From the NCBI GenBank assembly GCA_963830385.1, contig CAWHMD010000008.1:186001-250000 (forward strand): DNA of 64,000 nucleotides. The letters are read 5' to 3'. How positions within the stretch are numbered: the stretch's first letter is position 1; the number at the start of each line of letters is the position of its first letter. A program made the position numbers and the translations under genes. Of this stretch, positions 35,117 to 43,652 are shown one piece after another. Under the pieces are notes generated by a model, which saw only the letters and a list, made by a program, of their open reading frames with translations, was not told the DNA's origin and made no database searches. The stretch comes from Bog-532 sp963830385. Its GTDB lineage: Bacteria > Actinomycetota > Actinomycetes > Streptosporangiales > Streptosporangiaceae.

Positions 35117-36064
35117 TCACCCGATCAGGCGGTCAGCCTGCCGGACCGCTTGCTGGCAGAACCGCGGCAAGTCAGCTGGGTCATCGATGAACATGGAGGG
35201 CTTGACGCAGATCGTAGTGAACCCCTGCTCCCACTGTTCCGGGATGGTCTCCAGCGCCTGCCCCAGGTCGGCGACCGCGTCGGGGCCCGGGAACTCGCCG
35301 CGGATGCCGCCGACCATCTCCAGCTCACCCGGATCACGCCCGGCTGCCTTCATCGCCGCCTGCAGCGCCTCGAGCTCGGCCGGCCGCGGGCGGCCGAGCG
35401 GGTTGAAGCCGTGCCCGTAACGGACCAGGCGGCGCAGCAGGGGCGGGTGCAGCCGCTGGCCCCCGAACCACAGCCGGGGCCCGTCTGCCCGGTACGCCTT
35501 GGGCTCGAGGTAGACATCGCGGAAGCGGTAGTGCGCGCCGTCGAAGCTGGCGGGCGTCTGCGCGTACACCTGCTTCCATGCCGCCAGGTGCTCGTCGAGC
35601 AGCCCGCCGCGGTGGCCGAACGGCACGCCCAGCGCGTCGTACTCGTCCCGGCTCCAGCTGACCGTCGGGATCACCACCAGGCGGCCCTGCGCCAGCAGGT
35701 CGAGGGTGGCCAGCTCCTTGGCCAGCAGCAGCGGGTGCCGGAGCGGGACGATGACCGCGCCCGCGACCAGCCGCAGGGTGCTGGTGACGGCGGCCATCGC
35801 GCCCAGCAGGATCAGCGAGCTCGGCCAGGGCGTGGCCGGGTCCTGGTTGCCGGGGTAGGCCCAGTCGCGCGGATTGTCCATCAGGCTTACCGCGCCCGCG
35901 TCCGGGCCGAGGACCACGTGCTCGCTGAGCATGACCGCGTCGAAGCCGCAGTCCTCGGCTTGCTGGGCCATCCGGACCACAGCCGGCAGGTCAGTACCGG
36001 GCAGCATGGTCCAGTTCTCGGTCAGCACCAGGACGAGCTTCAGCCGGGACTCGTGCTCCGGCAC
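35117..36064 (-). CDS. Luciferase-like (LLM class) flavin-dependent monooxygenase
   Basis: 315 residues, a TIM-barrel F420/FMN-dependent protein: WTMLPGTDLPAVVRMAQQAE and CGFDAVMLSEHVVLGPDAGA at the start, then LRLVAGAVIVPLRHPLLLAKEL and LDLLAQGRLVVIPTVSWSRD. The MARxAE-type and GVGVGW blocks are modified as is common for LLM proteins annotated TIGR03619. It starts three bases after the permease stop, so the two are co-translated. Likely oxidises the imported compound or an intermediate. Whether FMN or F420 is used is not visible. Confidence 0.8.
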   Translation of the reverse strand: MPEHESRLKLVLVLTENWTMLPGTDLPAVVRMAQQAEDCGFDAVMLSEHVVLGPDAGAVSLMDNPRDWAYPGNQDPATPWPSSLILLGAMAAVTSTLRLVAGAVIVPLRHPLLLAKELATLDLLAQGRLVVIPTVSWSRDEYDALGVPFGHRGGLLDEHLAAWKQVYAQTPASFDGAHYRFRDVYLEPKAYRADGPRLWFGGQRLHPPLLRRLVRYGHGFNPLGRPRPAELEALQAAMKAAGRDPGELEMVGGIRGEFPGPDAVADLGQALETIPEQWEQGFTTICVKPSMFIDDPADLPRFCQQAVRQADRLIG

Positions 36065-36067
36065 TGG

Positions 36068-37564
36068 TCAGGAACCAGCCGGGTCGGACACCGCCGGGCT
36101 TGACGATTCACCCAGGTCATCGACGCTGTGGCTGGCCTGGGGGCGGCCGCGTACCGCGAACGCCACGACCAGCCCGACCACCAGCCAGCCGATGGCTGCG
36201 TAAGGAGCGATCACGGTCGGCGCGGCCACCTTGTAGATCGAGCCGAAGATCGCGCCACCGGTCACCAGCAGGCTGACCACCACGGCCAGGTACACCGCCC
36301 AGCGCTTGGGGTGGTCGCGCAGCCCGCGCAGCGCCCCGATCGCCAGCAGCAGGTAGATCAGGGCCAGCGCGAAGCTGCCGAAGGTCGAGCCCCAGGAGAA
36401 CATGGCCGAGTAGTGCGGCGTCTTGGGCAGCGCGAACAGCCCGGTCCAGAACGTGGTGAGCAGGGCGTAGACCACGTAGCAGCCCACCACGAAGATCGCG
36501 GCGCCGAGCGGGGTCCCGCGCCTGCGCGACACCGTCGCCAGGAACGCGGGCAGCCGCCGGTCGCGCGCCATCGCGAAGATCCCGCGCGGGCCCGCCACCG
36601 AGATCCCGATCAGCACCGCCAGCATGTCGAACAGGACCAGCAGCTCGGCCAGGCGGCGGATGGCGACCGAGCCGTAACCGCCCTGGCTGCCCGGGCCGGC
36701 CAGCACGAACAGCGGCCCGCTGGCCGCCTTGGCGATCTTCGCGAGGTCGAAATGGAACCCCGCCACCTGGGCGTAGGAGGCCAGCAGGTAGAAAACGGTG
36801 GCGGCGATGACGGCGAACAGCACGGCCCGGGGGATGTCCCGCTTGGGATGCTCGGTCTCCTCGGCCAGGTTGGCCGCGGTCTCGAAGCCGACGAACAGCA
36901 GCACGCCGTACAGCACACCGAACAGCACGCCGGTGAAATGGGTGGGGGAGGAGCTCGGCTCGAACGCCTTGGCGCTGTTGCCGGAGCCGACCCGGACCAT
37001 GACGTAGATGAAGAAGATCGTCAGCAGCGTGAGCGAGAGCAGGGCCAGGACCAGCTGGGCGCGGGTGGACAGCTGAACCCCGGCGTACAAGATCGCGGAG
37101 ATTCCCGCGATGAGCACGACCATCCAGCCGCCGACCGGCAGGGGGGTGACGTTGAACTCGGCCTGCAGGGTGTCGTGGATGTAACCGGAGATCAGCACCA
37201 GGATCGCCCCGCCGAGCACGATGATGCCGGTGTAATACAGCCAGCCGGCAGCCGCGCCGACCTTGCTGCCGAGCCCGTCGGTGACGTAGTCGTACAGCGA
37301 GCCGGCCGCGTGGATGCGCTTGGCGTATTCGGAGACGATCCAGCCCAGGCCGAGGATGCCGATCGCGGCCACCAGCACCGCCAGCGGGGCTGCGCCGCCC
37401 GCGCCCTGGCTGGCCGCGTTGACCCCGACCAGCAACGGGACCAGGAAGGCGATCGAAAAGACCGGCCCCATGAACCCGATCGACTGCGCCACCGCGTCGG
37501 GCAGCTTGAGCTTGTGCTGCGTCGCCAGCCGCTCGTACGACGAGCCTGCCTGCTTCGATCCCAC
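36068..37564 (-). CDS. APC-family amino acid/amine permease
   Basis: 498 residues starting at GTG 37564, where GAGGAGGG lies 7 bases upstream. About 12 hydrophobic helices. The first is interrupted by the APC motif SIGFMGPVFSIAFLVPLLVG, and YDYVTDGLGSKVGAAAGWLYY and GFETAANLAEETEHPKRDIP are the family signatures. First gene of the permease-LLM-decarboxylase operon. Its promoter region carries the 14-nt block thought to be the MarR site (37635-37648). Substrate likely an amino acid or aryl amine of the catabolic cluster. Confidence 0.88.
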   Translation of the reverse strand: MGSKQAGSSYERLATQHKLKLPDAVAQSIGFMGPVFSIAFLVPLLVGVNAASQGAGGAAPLAVLVAAIGILGLGWIVSEYAKRIHAAGSLYDYVTDGLGSKVGAAAGWLYYTGIIVLGGAILVLISGYIHDTLQAEFNVTPLPVGGWMVVLIAGISAILYAGVQLSTRAQLVLALLSLTLLTIFFIYVMVRVGSGNSAKAFEPSSSPTHFTGVLFGVLYGVLLFVGFETAANLAEETEHPKRDIPRAVLFAVIAATVFYLLASYAQVAGFHFDLAKIAKAASGPLFVLAGPGSQGGYGSVAIRRLAELLVLFDMLAVLIGISVAGPRGIFAMARDRRLPAFLATVSRRRGTPLGAAIFVVGCYVVYALLTTFWTGLFALPKTPHYSAMFSWGSTFGSFALALIYLLLAIGALRGLRDHPKRWAVYLAVVVSLLVTGGAIFGSIYKVAAPTVIAPYAAIGWLVVGLVVAFAVRGRPQASHSVDDLGESSSPAVSDPAGS

Positions 37565-37634
37565 TGAGACCCTCCTCAGTTGCCGCGGCCGCCGAACGTT
37601 TGCAACTGAACGACCTCGATGACCGGGATCATAC

Positions 37635-37648
37635 GGACCCAAACGATT
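37635..37648. promoter_or_regulatory. Shared catabolic operator, copy A (permease operon)
   Basis: GGACCCAAACGATT on the plus strand, 70 bp upstream of the permease start. It is 13/14 identical to the copy before the glutamine-synthetase-like gene (39965-39978) and 12/14 to the copy before the acetoacetate-decarboxylase-like gene. The nearby MarR protein is the expected binder. Confidence 0.6.
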
Positions 37649-37699
37649 CCGGGCAATACCTTCCCGTCGCAAAGTTGGAGGAGTCCTTTTCCTCAGGCC

Positions 37700-37777
37700 C
37701 TACGAGGCGGCGATCTTGCTGAGGAGGGCGCAGGCGCGGGCTATCGCGGCCTGGTCCTCGGGGCTGAGGCCTGCAAC
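37700..37777 (-). pseudogene. C-terminal scrap of a MarR-like gene
   Basis: On the minus strand the last codons before the TAG at 37700-37702 read VAGLSPEDQAAIARACALL and then SKIAAS, the typical last helix of a MarR regulator. No HTH precedes it within the 283-bp gap, so only the tail survives. It suggests that this gap, between the permease and the C26 hydrolase gene, once held another regulator. The call rests on a short match. Confidence 0.4.
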
Positions 37778-37847
37778 TGGGCGTCCAGCCCGACGCCCAG
37801 CGGGCGATGACCGGGCACGTCATCGCCCTTGCCCGGCTCGACGGCAC

Positions 37848-38576
37848 CTACGAGATCCGGTAACCGGTGCGGCGAGCAGCCGCCGCCGACACCAGGGCCC
37901 CGAACAGCCGCTGCTGGGCCGGATCGTCGGCCGCGGTGTCCTCCGGATGCCACTGAACGGCCAGGAACCAGCCGCGCCCCGGTTCGGCCGTTCCGATGGC
38001 CTCGATGACGCCATCTTCAGAAAAGGCGGCCGGCCGCAGCCCGCTACCGAGCCGGTCAACGGCCTGATGGTGGTAGCAGCTGATCGCGACCACGTCCCGG
38101 CCGAGCACGCGGTGCACGGTGGTGTCGGGCTTGAGGATCAGCTCCGACCGCAGGTGGCGATGATCGCGGGGCATGTCCTGGACCAGCGTGCCGCCCACGG
38201 CCACGTTGACGACCTGCAGGCCGCGGCAGATCGCCAGCAGCGGCCGCCCGGCCCGCAGGCTCCAGCGGGCGACCGCCAGGTCGAAGGCGTCCTGCTCGAG
38301 ATCCAGGTCGTACAGCGACTCGTGCCGGGCGCCGCCGTAGTGGACCGGGTTGAGGTCCCCGCCGCCCGGCAGCAGCACCCCGTCGGCGAAGTCCAGCCGC
38401 TCGGCCACGTCCGCTGCGCTGATCGTGCCACCGGGCGCCGCCGGGTGCACCGTCAGCGGCTCGCCGCCCGCCGCGTACACCGCCTCGACCAGCTTGCGGG
38501 CCGACACCTCGGCCTCGAACCGCAACGCGGCGGCCGAGGCCGAGAAGCGGGCCGGGATCGCGATGAGCGGGCGCAT
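37848..38576 (-). CDS. Gamma-glutamyl hydrolase, peptidase C26 (PuuD-like)
   Basis: 242 residues of the class I glutamine amidotransferase-like fold. VLLPGGGDLNPVHYGG is the C26 signature, the nucleophile Cys is in LLAICRGLQVVNVAVGGTL, and His-Glu of the triad are in AVQWHPEDT. PuuD relatives cleave the gamma-glutamyl bond of glutamylated amines or acids. It lies 3 bp after the MarR gene and downstream of a second GATase-type gene, next to a glutamine-synthetase-like ligase. This is the same logic as PuuA/PuuD: glutamylate, oxidise, deglutamylate. Confidence 0.88.
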   Translation of the reverse strand: MRPLIAIPARFSASAAALRFEAEVSARKLVEAVYAAGGEPLTVHPAAPGGTISAADVAERLDFADGVLLPGGGDLNPVHYGGARHESLYDLDLEQDAFDLAVARWSLRAGRPLLAICRGLQVVNVAVGGTLVQDMPRDHRHLRSELILKPDTTVHRVLGRDVVAISCYHHQAVDRLGSGLRPAAFSEDGVIEAIGTAEPGRGWFLAVQWHPEDTAADDPAQQRLFGALVSAAAARRTGYRIS

Positions 38577-38579
38577 GGC

Positions 38580-39164
38580 TCAGGCCGGGCTGTCTTCCAT
38601 GCCGACCACGATCTTGCGCAGCGCGCCGGCCAGAACCCGGAGCTCCTCGGGGCTGAGCGGCTCGACCACCTGAGCCTCCTGCTTGTTGAACACCGGGAAC
38701 AGCTCGGTCATGAGCTGCAGGCCGGCCGGCGAAAGCCTGAGCAGGACCCGGCGGCCGTCGTCGGGGTGGGTGCGCCGTTCCAGCAGGCCCCGCTTCTCCA
38801 GCGTGCCGGCCACCCCGGTCAGGGTGCCCTTGGAAATGCCCGCCTCGACGGCCACGTGGCGGGTCTCGATCTCCTCCCAGATCCACACCACCCAGAGCAC
38901 TACCCAGCCGGTCCAGGTGAGGTTGTAGGGGGCCAGCACGGTGTGCTCGAAATGGTTCCGGATCGCCCCGGCCGCCCGGTAGAGGTTGCTCACGGCGGTC
39001 AGCGCCGGCATGTCGAGCGGCATCGAGGCCAGGCGCTGGCTCACCGCGGCCTCGGTCGCCGACAGGGTCCGGTGCTCGTCGGCCGTGGTGTCCGGGCCGG
39101 GCTCGCGGCGACCGTCCGGTCGCGGGTCATCGGACGCCGCTGAGTGTTTCCTCGCCCTGTCCAC
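38580..39164 (-). CDS. MarR-family regulator of the catabolic cluster
   Basis: 194 residues. A disordered N-terminus of about 45 residues precedes the dimerisation helices (LTAVSNLYRAAGAIRNHFEH) and the winged HTH (HVAVEAGISKGTLTGVAGTL, EKRGLLERRTHPDDGRRVLL). It sits between the GATase and C26 genes on one transcript. It is the only complete regulator inside 35-50 kb, so it is the best candidate for the protein that binds the three copies of the shared 14-nt block. The effector is probably an amine or aryl acid of the pathway. Confidence 0.85.
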   Translation of the reverse strand: MDRARKHSAASDDPRPDGRREPGPDTTADEHRTLSATEAAVSQRLASMPLDMPALTAVSNLYRAAGAIRNHFEHTVLAPYNLTWTGWVVLWVVWIWEEIETRHVAVEAGISKGTLTGVAGTLEKRGLLERRTHPDDGRRVLLRLSPAGLQLMTELFPVFNKQEAQVVEPLSPEELRVLAGALRKIVVGMEDSPA

Positions 39165-39190
39165 GCCCTGATCCTATGTGTCTCACGATG

Positions 39191-39895
39191 TCAGGCCGGT
39201 TGCCCGAGACCGAGGAATACGTTCACCAGCCGCCGGGCGCGTTCCCCGGCTTCGGCCGATCTGGTCGCCGTCTCCGCGATCAGCCGGTCCGGGTCGGCGC
39301 CGAGGTCGATGACTTCCTGACGGCCGCCGTCGCTCAGCCAGCCGGTCAGCATCTGCGGGGTCAGCTCCGGGTGGAACTGAACGCCCATGGAGCGGCCCGC
39401 GATGAACGCCTGCTCCGCGACCCCGGTCCGGGCGAATGCCCGCAGCCCGTCCGGGAGCACCCAGCGGTCGAGGTGCCACTGGAACCACGGCCCCGGCTCG
39501 ACCAGGTCCGGGCGGCTGGTCTCGATCGTGGTCCAGCCGATCTCGGGCCGCTCGGCCCGGATGACCGAGCCGCCCAGCGCGGTCGCCAGCGCCTGGCCGC
39601 CGAAGCAGATGCCGAGCACCGGCACGCCGGCGTCGTGGGCGCTGCGCAGGAACTTCAGCTCGTCCCCGATCCAGCTGCCGATCCGGTCGTGGTCGTAGAC
39701 CGACCAGGCGGCGCCCATCGGCACCACCGCGTCGAACGCGAGCGGGTCGGGGAAGGTGACGGTGACGCCGGGCAGGCTGAAGTGCTCCTCAGGCACCACC
39801 ATGAACTCCTGGACGTCGAAGCCGTGGCCGGCGAACGCCTCGCCGACCGGCCCGGTCGGCGACATGTGATCTTGCTGGATGAACAGCACTCGCAT
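39191..39895 (-). CDS. Class I glutamine amidotransferase-like protein
   Basis: 234 residues from ATG 39895, with GAGGGG upstream. The nucleophile elbow is GVPVLGICFGGQALATALGG and the catalytic His-Glu are in MGVQFHPELT. GMP-synthase-like GATases of this kind accompany gamma-glutamyl-amide ligases. In aniline degradation an equivalent protein (AtdA2/TdnT type) sits beside a glutamine-synthetase-like protein. It is divergent from such a gene here, with the copy B operator in the gap. Likely hydrolyses or transfers a gamma-glutamyl amide. Confidence 0.85.
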   Translation of the reverse strand: MRVLFIQQDHMSPTGPVGEAFAGHGFDVQEFMVVPEEHFSLPGVTVTFPDPLAFDAVVPMGAAWSVYDHDRIGSWIGDELKFLRSAHDAGVPVLGICFGGQALATALGGSVIRAERPEIGWTTIETSRPDLVEPGPWFQWHLDRWVLPDGLRAFARTGVAEQAFIAGRSMGVQFHPELTPQMLTGWLSDGGRQEVIDLGADPDRLIAETATRSAEAGERARRLVNVFLGLGQPA

Positions 39896-39960
39896 CCGGC
39901 ACCCCTCGCCCGCGAAATCCGGCCTGCTGGCCCCTTGCCTCCGGGCCGAGCCCAAATTAT

Positions 39961-39978
39961 GTTTGGACCCTAACGATT
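39961..39978. promoter_or_regulatory. Shared catabolic operator, copy B (divergent GATase / GS-like genes)
   Basis: GTTTGGACCCTAACGATT. It includes the imperfect dyad GTTxGGxxCCxAAC and the 14-nt block at 39965-39978. It lies between divergent starts at 39895 and 39993, only 6 bp before the ribosome-binding site of the GS-like gene, so binding would block initiation. CCAAA...TTTGG (39952-39966) adds a second dyad. Confidence 0.65.
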
Positions 39979-39992
39979 CTACCGGAGGCGCC

Positions 39993-41336
39993 GTGAACAG
40001 CAACCACCAGGACGCCGCGGCCGTGATCGAGCAACTCGGGTCGCAGGGCATCGACGTGGTCCGGGTGTCGTACTCGGACATGATCGGCGTGGACCGGGGA
40101 CGCGACGTGCTGGTGCCCGAGCTGCCGGCCGCCCTCGGGCACGGCCTCCCGTTCAGCCGCTGCATCTACCACACCACGCCCATGGGCGACTGCATCCCGA
40201 TCCAGGGCGGCATGGAGGACGGGCTGCCCGACATCCACGTCAAGCCCGACCTGAGCACGCTGGCCCCGCTGCCCTGGGAGCCCGGCGCGATGTCCTGCCT
40301 GGGCGACAGCTTCCTGGCCGACGGCACGCTGGCGCCGGAATCGCCCAGGACCGTCGCCAGCCGGGTCGCCGGCCACCTGGCTCAGCTGAACCTGCAGGCG
40401 ATCGTGGGACCGGAGCTGGAGTACTTCCTGTGCGAGCCCGACGGGACGGGCGGCTTCACCCGCTACGCCGACAGCCCTGGCAATGTCTACGTGGTGGGCC
40501 GCAAGGGCGACCCCAACGGCATCCTGCTGAAGACCCTGCGCCACCTGCGGGAGGCCGGGCTGCAGGTCACCGCGGCCAACCACGAGTTCTGCGCCGGCCA
40601 GTTCGAGGTCAACCTCCACCACAGCGAGCTGGTCGACGCGGCCGACCGTGCCTTCCGGATGAAGTCCGCCGTGCAGGAGATCGCCCGGCACGAGGGGCTG
40701 CTGGCCACGTTCATGGCCAAGCCGTTCAACGACGAGGGCGGGTCAGGGTTCCACCTGCACCTGTCGCTGGTGAACGAGGCCGGCGAGAACGTGTTCGGCG
40801 ACTCCGACGGTGAGCACGGGCTCTCCGAGACCGGCCGCCACGCGATCGCCGGCGTGCTCCGGCACGCGCCCGCCCTGGCCGCGCTGGCCAACCCCACCAT
40901 CAACTCCTACAAGCGGTTCGGCCCGGACACGCTGGCCCCCTGGCTCATCGACTGGGGCTTGGACAACCGCAGCGCCATGGTCCGCATCCCGCCGGACCGG
41001 GGACCGGGCACCCGCATGGAGGTCAGGCTAGGCGACGCCACCGCCAACCCCTACCTGATCATCGCGGCCACCGGCGCCGCCGCCTACCTCGGCGTCCGCG
41101 ACAAGGCCGAGCTGCCCGAGCCGCTGGAGGGCTACGGCTACAACCCGGAAGCGGCCCCGATGCTCCCGTCGACGCTGCCCGCCGCGCTGGACGCGCTGGA
41201 GGCGGACACCGACCTCACCGAGGTCCTCGGCAGCTACTTCGTCGGATCGTTCCTGGCCTACAAGCGCAACGAGATCGAGCGCTTCCAGCGGTTCGTCACC
41301 GACTGGGAGTTCCGCGAGTACGCCTACCACCTCTAG
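39993..41336 (+). CDS. Glutamine synthetase-like gamma-glutamyl-amine ligase
   Basis: 447 residues from GTG 39993 with GGAGG 5-9 bases upstream. The GS catalytic fold is complete: GPELEYFL and NHEFCAGQFEVN carry metal-binding Glu residues, GSGFHLHLSL the nucleotide-site His, and NSYKRFGPD and RIPPDRG the Arg/Glu loops. The N-terminus (VVRVSYSDMIGVDRGRDV) is of the PuuA/IpuC/GlnA3 type rather than housekeeping GlnA, and the C-terminal adenylylation Tyr region is absent. Such enzymes ligate glutamate to an amine using ATP. It heads an operon with a P450-reductase and a Rieske-like gene. Confidence 0.88.
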   Translation: MNSNHQDAAAVIEQLGSQGIDVVRVSYSDMIGVDRGRDVLVPELPAALGHGLPFSRCIYHTTPMGDCIPIQGGMEDGLPDIHVKPDLSTLAPLPWEPGAMSCLGDSFLADGTLAPESPRTVASRVAGHLAQLNLQAIVGPELEYFLCEPDGTGGFTRYADSPGNVYVVGRKGDPNGILLKTLRHLREAGLQVTAANHEFCAGQFEVNLHHSELVDAADRAFRMKSAVQEIARHEGLLATFMAKPFNDEGGSGFHLHLSLVNEAGENVFGDSDGEHGLSETGRHAIAGVLRHAPALAALANPTINSYKRFGPDTLAPWLIDWGLDNRSAMVRIPPDRGPGTRMEVRLGDATANPYLIIAATGAAAYLGVRDKAELPEPLEGYGYNPEAAPMLPSTLPAALDALEADTDLTEVLGSYFVGSFLAYKRNEIERFQRFVTDWEFREYAYHL

Positions 41337-41344
41337 CCGGACCC

Positions 41345-41386
41345 GAAGGACCGAAAGAACTGAAGGAACTGAAGGACCCGAAGGAG
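41345..41386 (+). repeat. 9-nt purine-rich tandem repeat before the P450 gene
   Basis: GAAGGA-like units start at 41345, 41353, 41362, 41371 and 41380 (about 9-nt spacing). The last provides GAAGGAG as the ribosome-binding site for ATG 41392. Repeated Shine-Dalgarno-like units could tune translation or change by slippage. Confidence 0.6.
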
Positions 41387-41391
41387 TTGTC

Positions 41392-43635
41392 ATGCATCCG
41401 CCGAAGCCGGTCCCGCTCGAGGACGTCGACCTGGCCGACCTCGATATCTTCGACCGCAACGAGGCGTGGGGGATGTTCGACACCCTGCGCCGGGAAGCCC
41501 CCGTGTTCTGGAACCCGGAGCCGGGCGGCAACCGCGGCTTCTGGTCGGTGACCCGGTTCGCGGACATCGAGCGGATCGACAAGACACCCGAGATCTTCAC
41601 CTCCGAGCGGTTCGTCAACCTCGAGGAGCCGCCCGACCAGTACATGGACCAGCGGCGCTCGATGCTGGAGACCGACGGCCCCCGCCACCAGGCACTGCGC
41701 CGGCTGCTGATGCGTGACTTCAGCGCCAGCACCCTGCGGCGCTACGAGGACTTCCTGCGCGGGCTGGCCCGCCTCACCGTCGATACCGCGCTGCAGCACG
41801 ACGAGTTCGACTTCGTCGACGCGATCGCCGCCGACTACCCGATCAACGTGCTCGCGCGGCTGCTCGACGTGCCCGACGAGTTCACCCCGCAGCTCGTCTC
41901 CTGGGGCAACGAGATCGTGGGCGCCACCGACCCCGACTACGCCCGGGTCCTGGTCGACAGCCCCGAGTCGGAGAAGTACGCCCACCTGCCGTTCCGGTCC
42001 CCGGCATCGCTGGAGATCTACGAGTACGGGCGCCAGCTGGCCGCCGAGCGCCGCGGCGGCAGCGGCGAGGACCTGGTCAGCAGGCTGGTCAACCGGATGC
42101 CGGAAGACGGCGTGCCGCTGACCCCGACCGACTTCGACAACTACTTCCTGCTGCTGGTGGTGGCGGGCAACGAAACCACCCGGCAGGCGATCAGCCATGC
42201 CATGAAGGCGCTCATGGACCACCCCGACCAGCTGACGTACCTGCGCGACAACCCGGACAAGTCCCAGGTCGCGGTGGAGGAGTTGCTACGGTACGCCTCG
42301 CCGGTTTACCACTTCCGGCGCACCGCGACCCGCGACGTCGAGCTGGGTGGCCAGCAGATCAAGGCCGGTGACAAGGTCGTCATGTGGTTCGCCTCCGGCA
42401 ACCGCGACGAAACGGTGTTCCCCGACCCCTACCGGCTGGACCTCACCCGGTACCCGAACGAGCACATGACGTTCGGCAAGGGCATGCACGGCTGCCTGGG
42501 GGCGCAGCTCGCGCGGCTCGAGATCAGGATCATGTTCGAGACCCTGCTGCCGCGGCTCGCCTCCATCGAGCAGACCGGGGACATCGTCCGGGTCCGCAGC
42601 AACTTCGTCAACGGCATCAAGAAGTTCCCGGTCCGGGTCTCGGTCCGGCGCGGGCGGCCCGCCGGCACCGAGACCCGCACGTCGCTCCGGGAACGCGAAG
42701 GCGATCTGGTCGTGCAGGCGGTCGACCAGGTTGCCGACGACGTCGCCGCGCTCACGCTGGCCGATCCCAGCGGCGAGGCGCTGCCACCGTGGACCCCCGG
42801 TGCCCACATCGACCTGATGCTCGAGCCGGGCCTGGTCCGCCAGTACTCGCTGTGCGGCAGGCCGTCCGACGGCCGGGCCATCCGGGTCGCGGTGCTGAAG
42901 ACCCCGGACAGCCGGGGCGGCTCCGCCTTCGTGCACGAGCGGCTGCGGCCGGGGTCGGCCGTCCGCGTCCGCGGGCCCCGCAACCATTTCCCGCTGGTGA
43001 CATCGCCCCGGTACCTGTTCATCGCGGGCGGCATCGGCATCACCCCGCTGCTGCCGATGATGGCCGAGGCGACCGCGGCCGGGGCCGACTGGACGCTGCT
43101 CTACGGCGGCCGTTCCCGCGCGTCGATGGCTTTCGCCGGCGAGCTCGCCGCCTACGGGGACCGGGTCACGATCGTGCCCCAGGACGAGCTTGGGTTCCCC
43201 GACCTCGACGGCGCCCTCGGCCAGCCCCGGGACGACACCCTGGTCTACTGCTGCGGTCCCGAGGGGCTGCTGACCGCGGTCGAGCAGCGCTGCGCCGCCT
43301 GGCCTGCGGGCGCGCTGCACGTGGAGCGGTTCGCGGCCCGGGCGGCTGATCCGGATGAGGCTGCCGACAAGCCGTTCGAGCTGGTGCTGGCCCGCTCGGG
43401 CCGCACGCTGACCGTGCCCGCCGGCACCTCGGTGTTCGACGCGGTGCAGCAGGCCGGGGTCAGCGTGCTGGGATCCTGCCACGAAGGCATCTGCGGCACC
43501 TGCGAGCAGATCGTCCTCGGCGGCGACGTCGACCACCGCGACTCGATTCTCACCGCCGACGAGCGGGCGCGCAGCGAGACGATGATGATCTGCGTCTCCC
43601 GCTGCCGCTCCGACCGCCTCACGCTCGACCTGTGA
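41392..43635 (+). CDS. Cytochrome P450 fused to a phthalate-dioxygenase-reductase-like module
   Basis: 747 residues, a self-sufficient monooxygenase. Residues 1-420 are a P450: I-helix LVVAGNETTRQA, K-helix ELLR, and heme loop FGKGMHGCLGAQLARLE with Cys368. Residues about 430-660 are an FMN/NAD(P)H reductase with RQYSLCG (Arg483-Tyr485-Ser486) and FIAGGIGITPLLPMM. The C-terminus is a plant-type 2Fe-2S ferredoxin with Cys696, 701, 704 and 734. Domain order is that of class VII (CYP116B) enzymes, but the heme domain reads more like the CYP124/142-type cholesterol and aryl hydroxylases than CYP116B. Second gene of the GS-like operon. The hydroxylated product would enter ring cleavage. Confidence 0.9.
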   Translation: MHPPKPVPLEDVDLADLDIFDRNEAWGMFDTLRREAPVFWNPEPGGNRGFWSVTRFADIERIDKTPEIFTSERFVNLEEPPDQYMDQRRSMLETDGPRHQALRRLLMRDFSASTLRRYEDFLRGLARLTVDTALQHDEFDFVDAIAADYPINVLARLLDVPDEFTPQLVSWGNEIVGATDPDYARVLVDSPESEKYAHLPFRSPASLEIYEYGRQLAAERRGGSGEDLVSRLVNRMPEDGVPLTPTDFDNYFLLLVVAGNETTRQAISHAMKALMDHPDQLTYLRDNPDKSQVAVEELLRYASPVYHFRRTATRDVELGGQQIKAGDKVVMWFASGNRDETVFPDPYRLDLTRYPNEHMTFGKGMHGCLGAQLARLEIRIMFETLLPRLASIEQTGDIVRVRSNFVNGIKKFPVRVSVRRGRPAGTETRTSLREREGDLVVQAVDQVADDVAALTLADPSGEALPPWTPGAHIDLMLEPGLVRQYSLCGRPSDGRAIRVAVLKTPDSRGGSAFVHERLRPGSAVRVRGPRNHFPLVTSPRYLFIAGGIGITPLLPMMAEATAAGADWTLLYGGRSRASMAFAGELAAYGDRVTIVPQDELGFPDLDGALGQPRDDTLVYCCGPEGLLTAVEQRCAAWPAGALHVERFAARAADPDEAADKPFELVLARSGRTLTVPAGTSVFDAVQQAGVSVLGSCHEGICGTCEQIVLGGDVDHRDSILTADERARSETMMICVSRCRSDRLTLDL

Positions 43636-43652
43636 CGAAGGGCTCAGCCGCC

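Noticed and set aside
36128..37567. 479-residue plus-strand frame opposite the APC permease
   Set aside because: Shadow of a 12-helix permease. It is Gln/Arg/Gly-rich with no hydrophobic pattern or domain.
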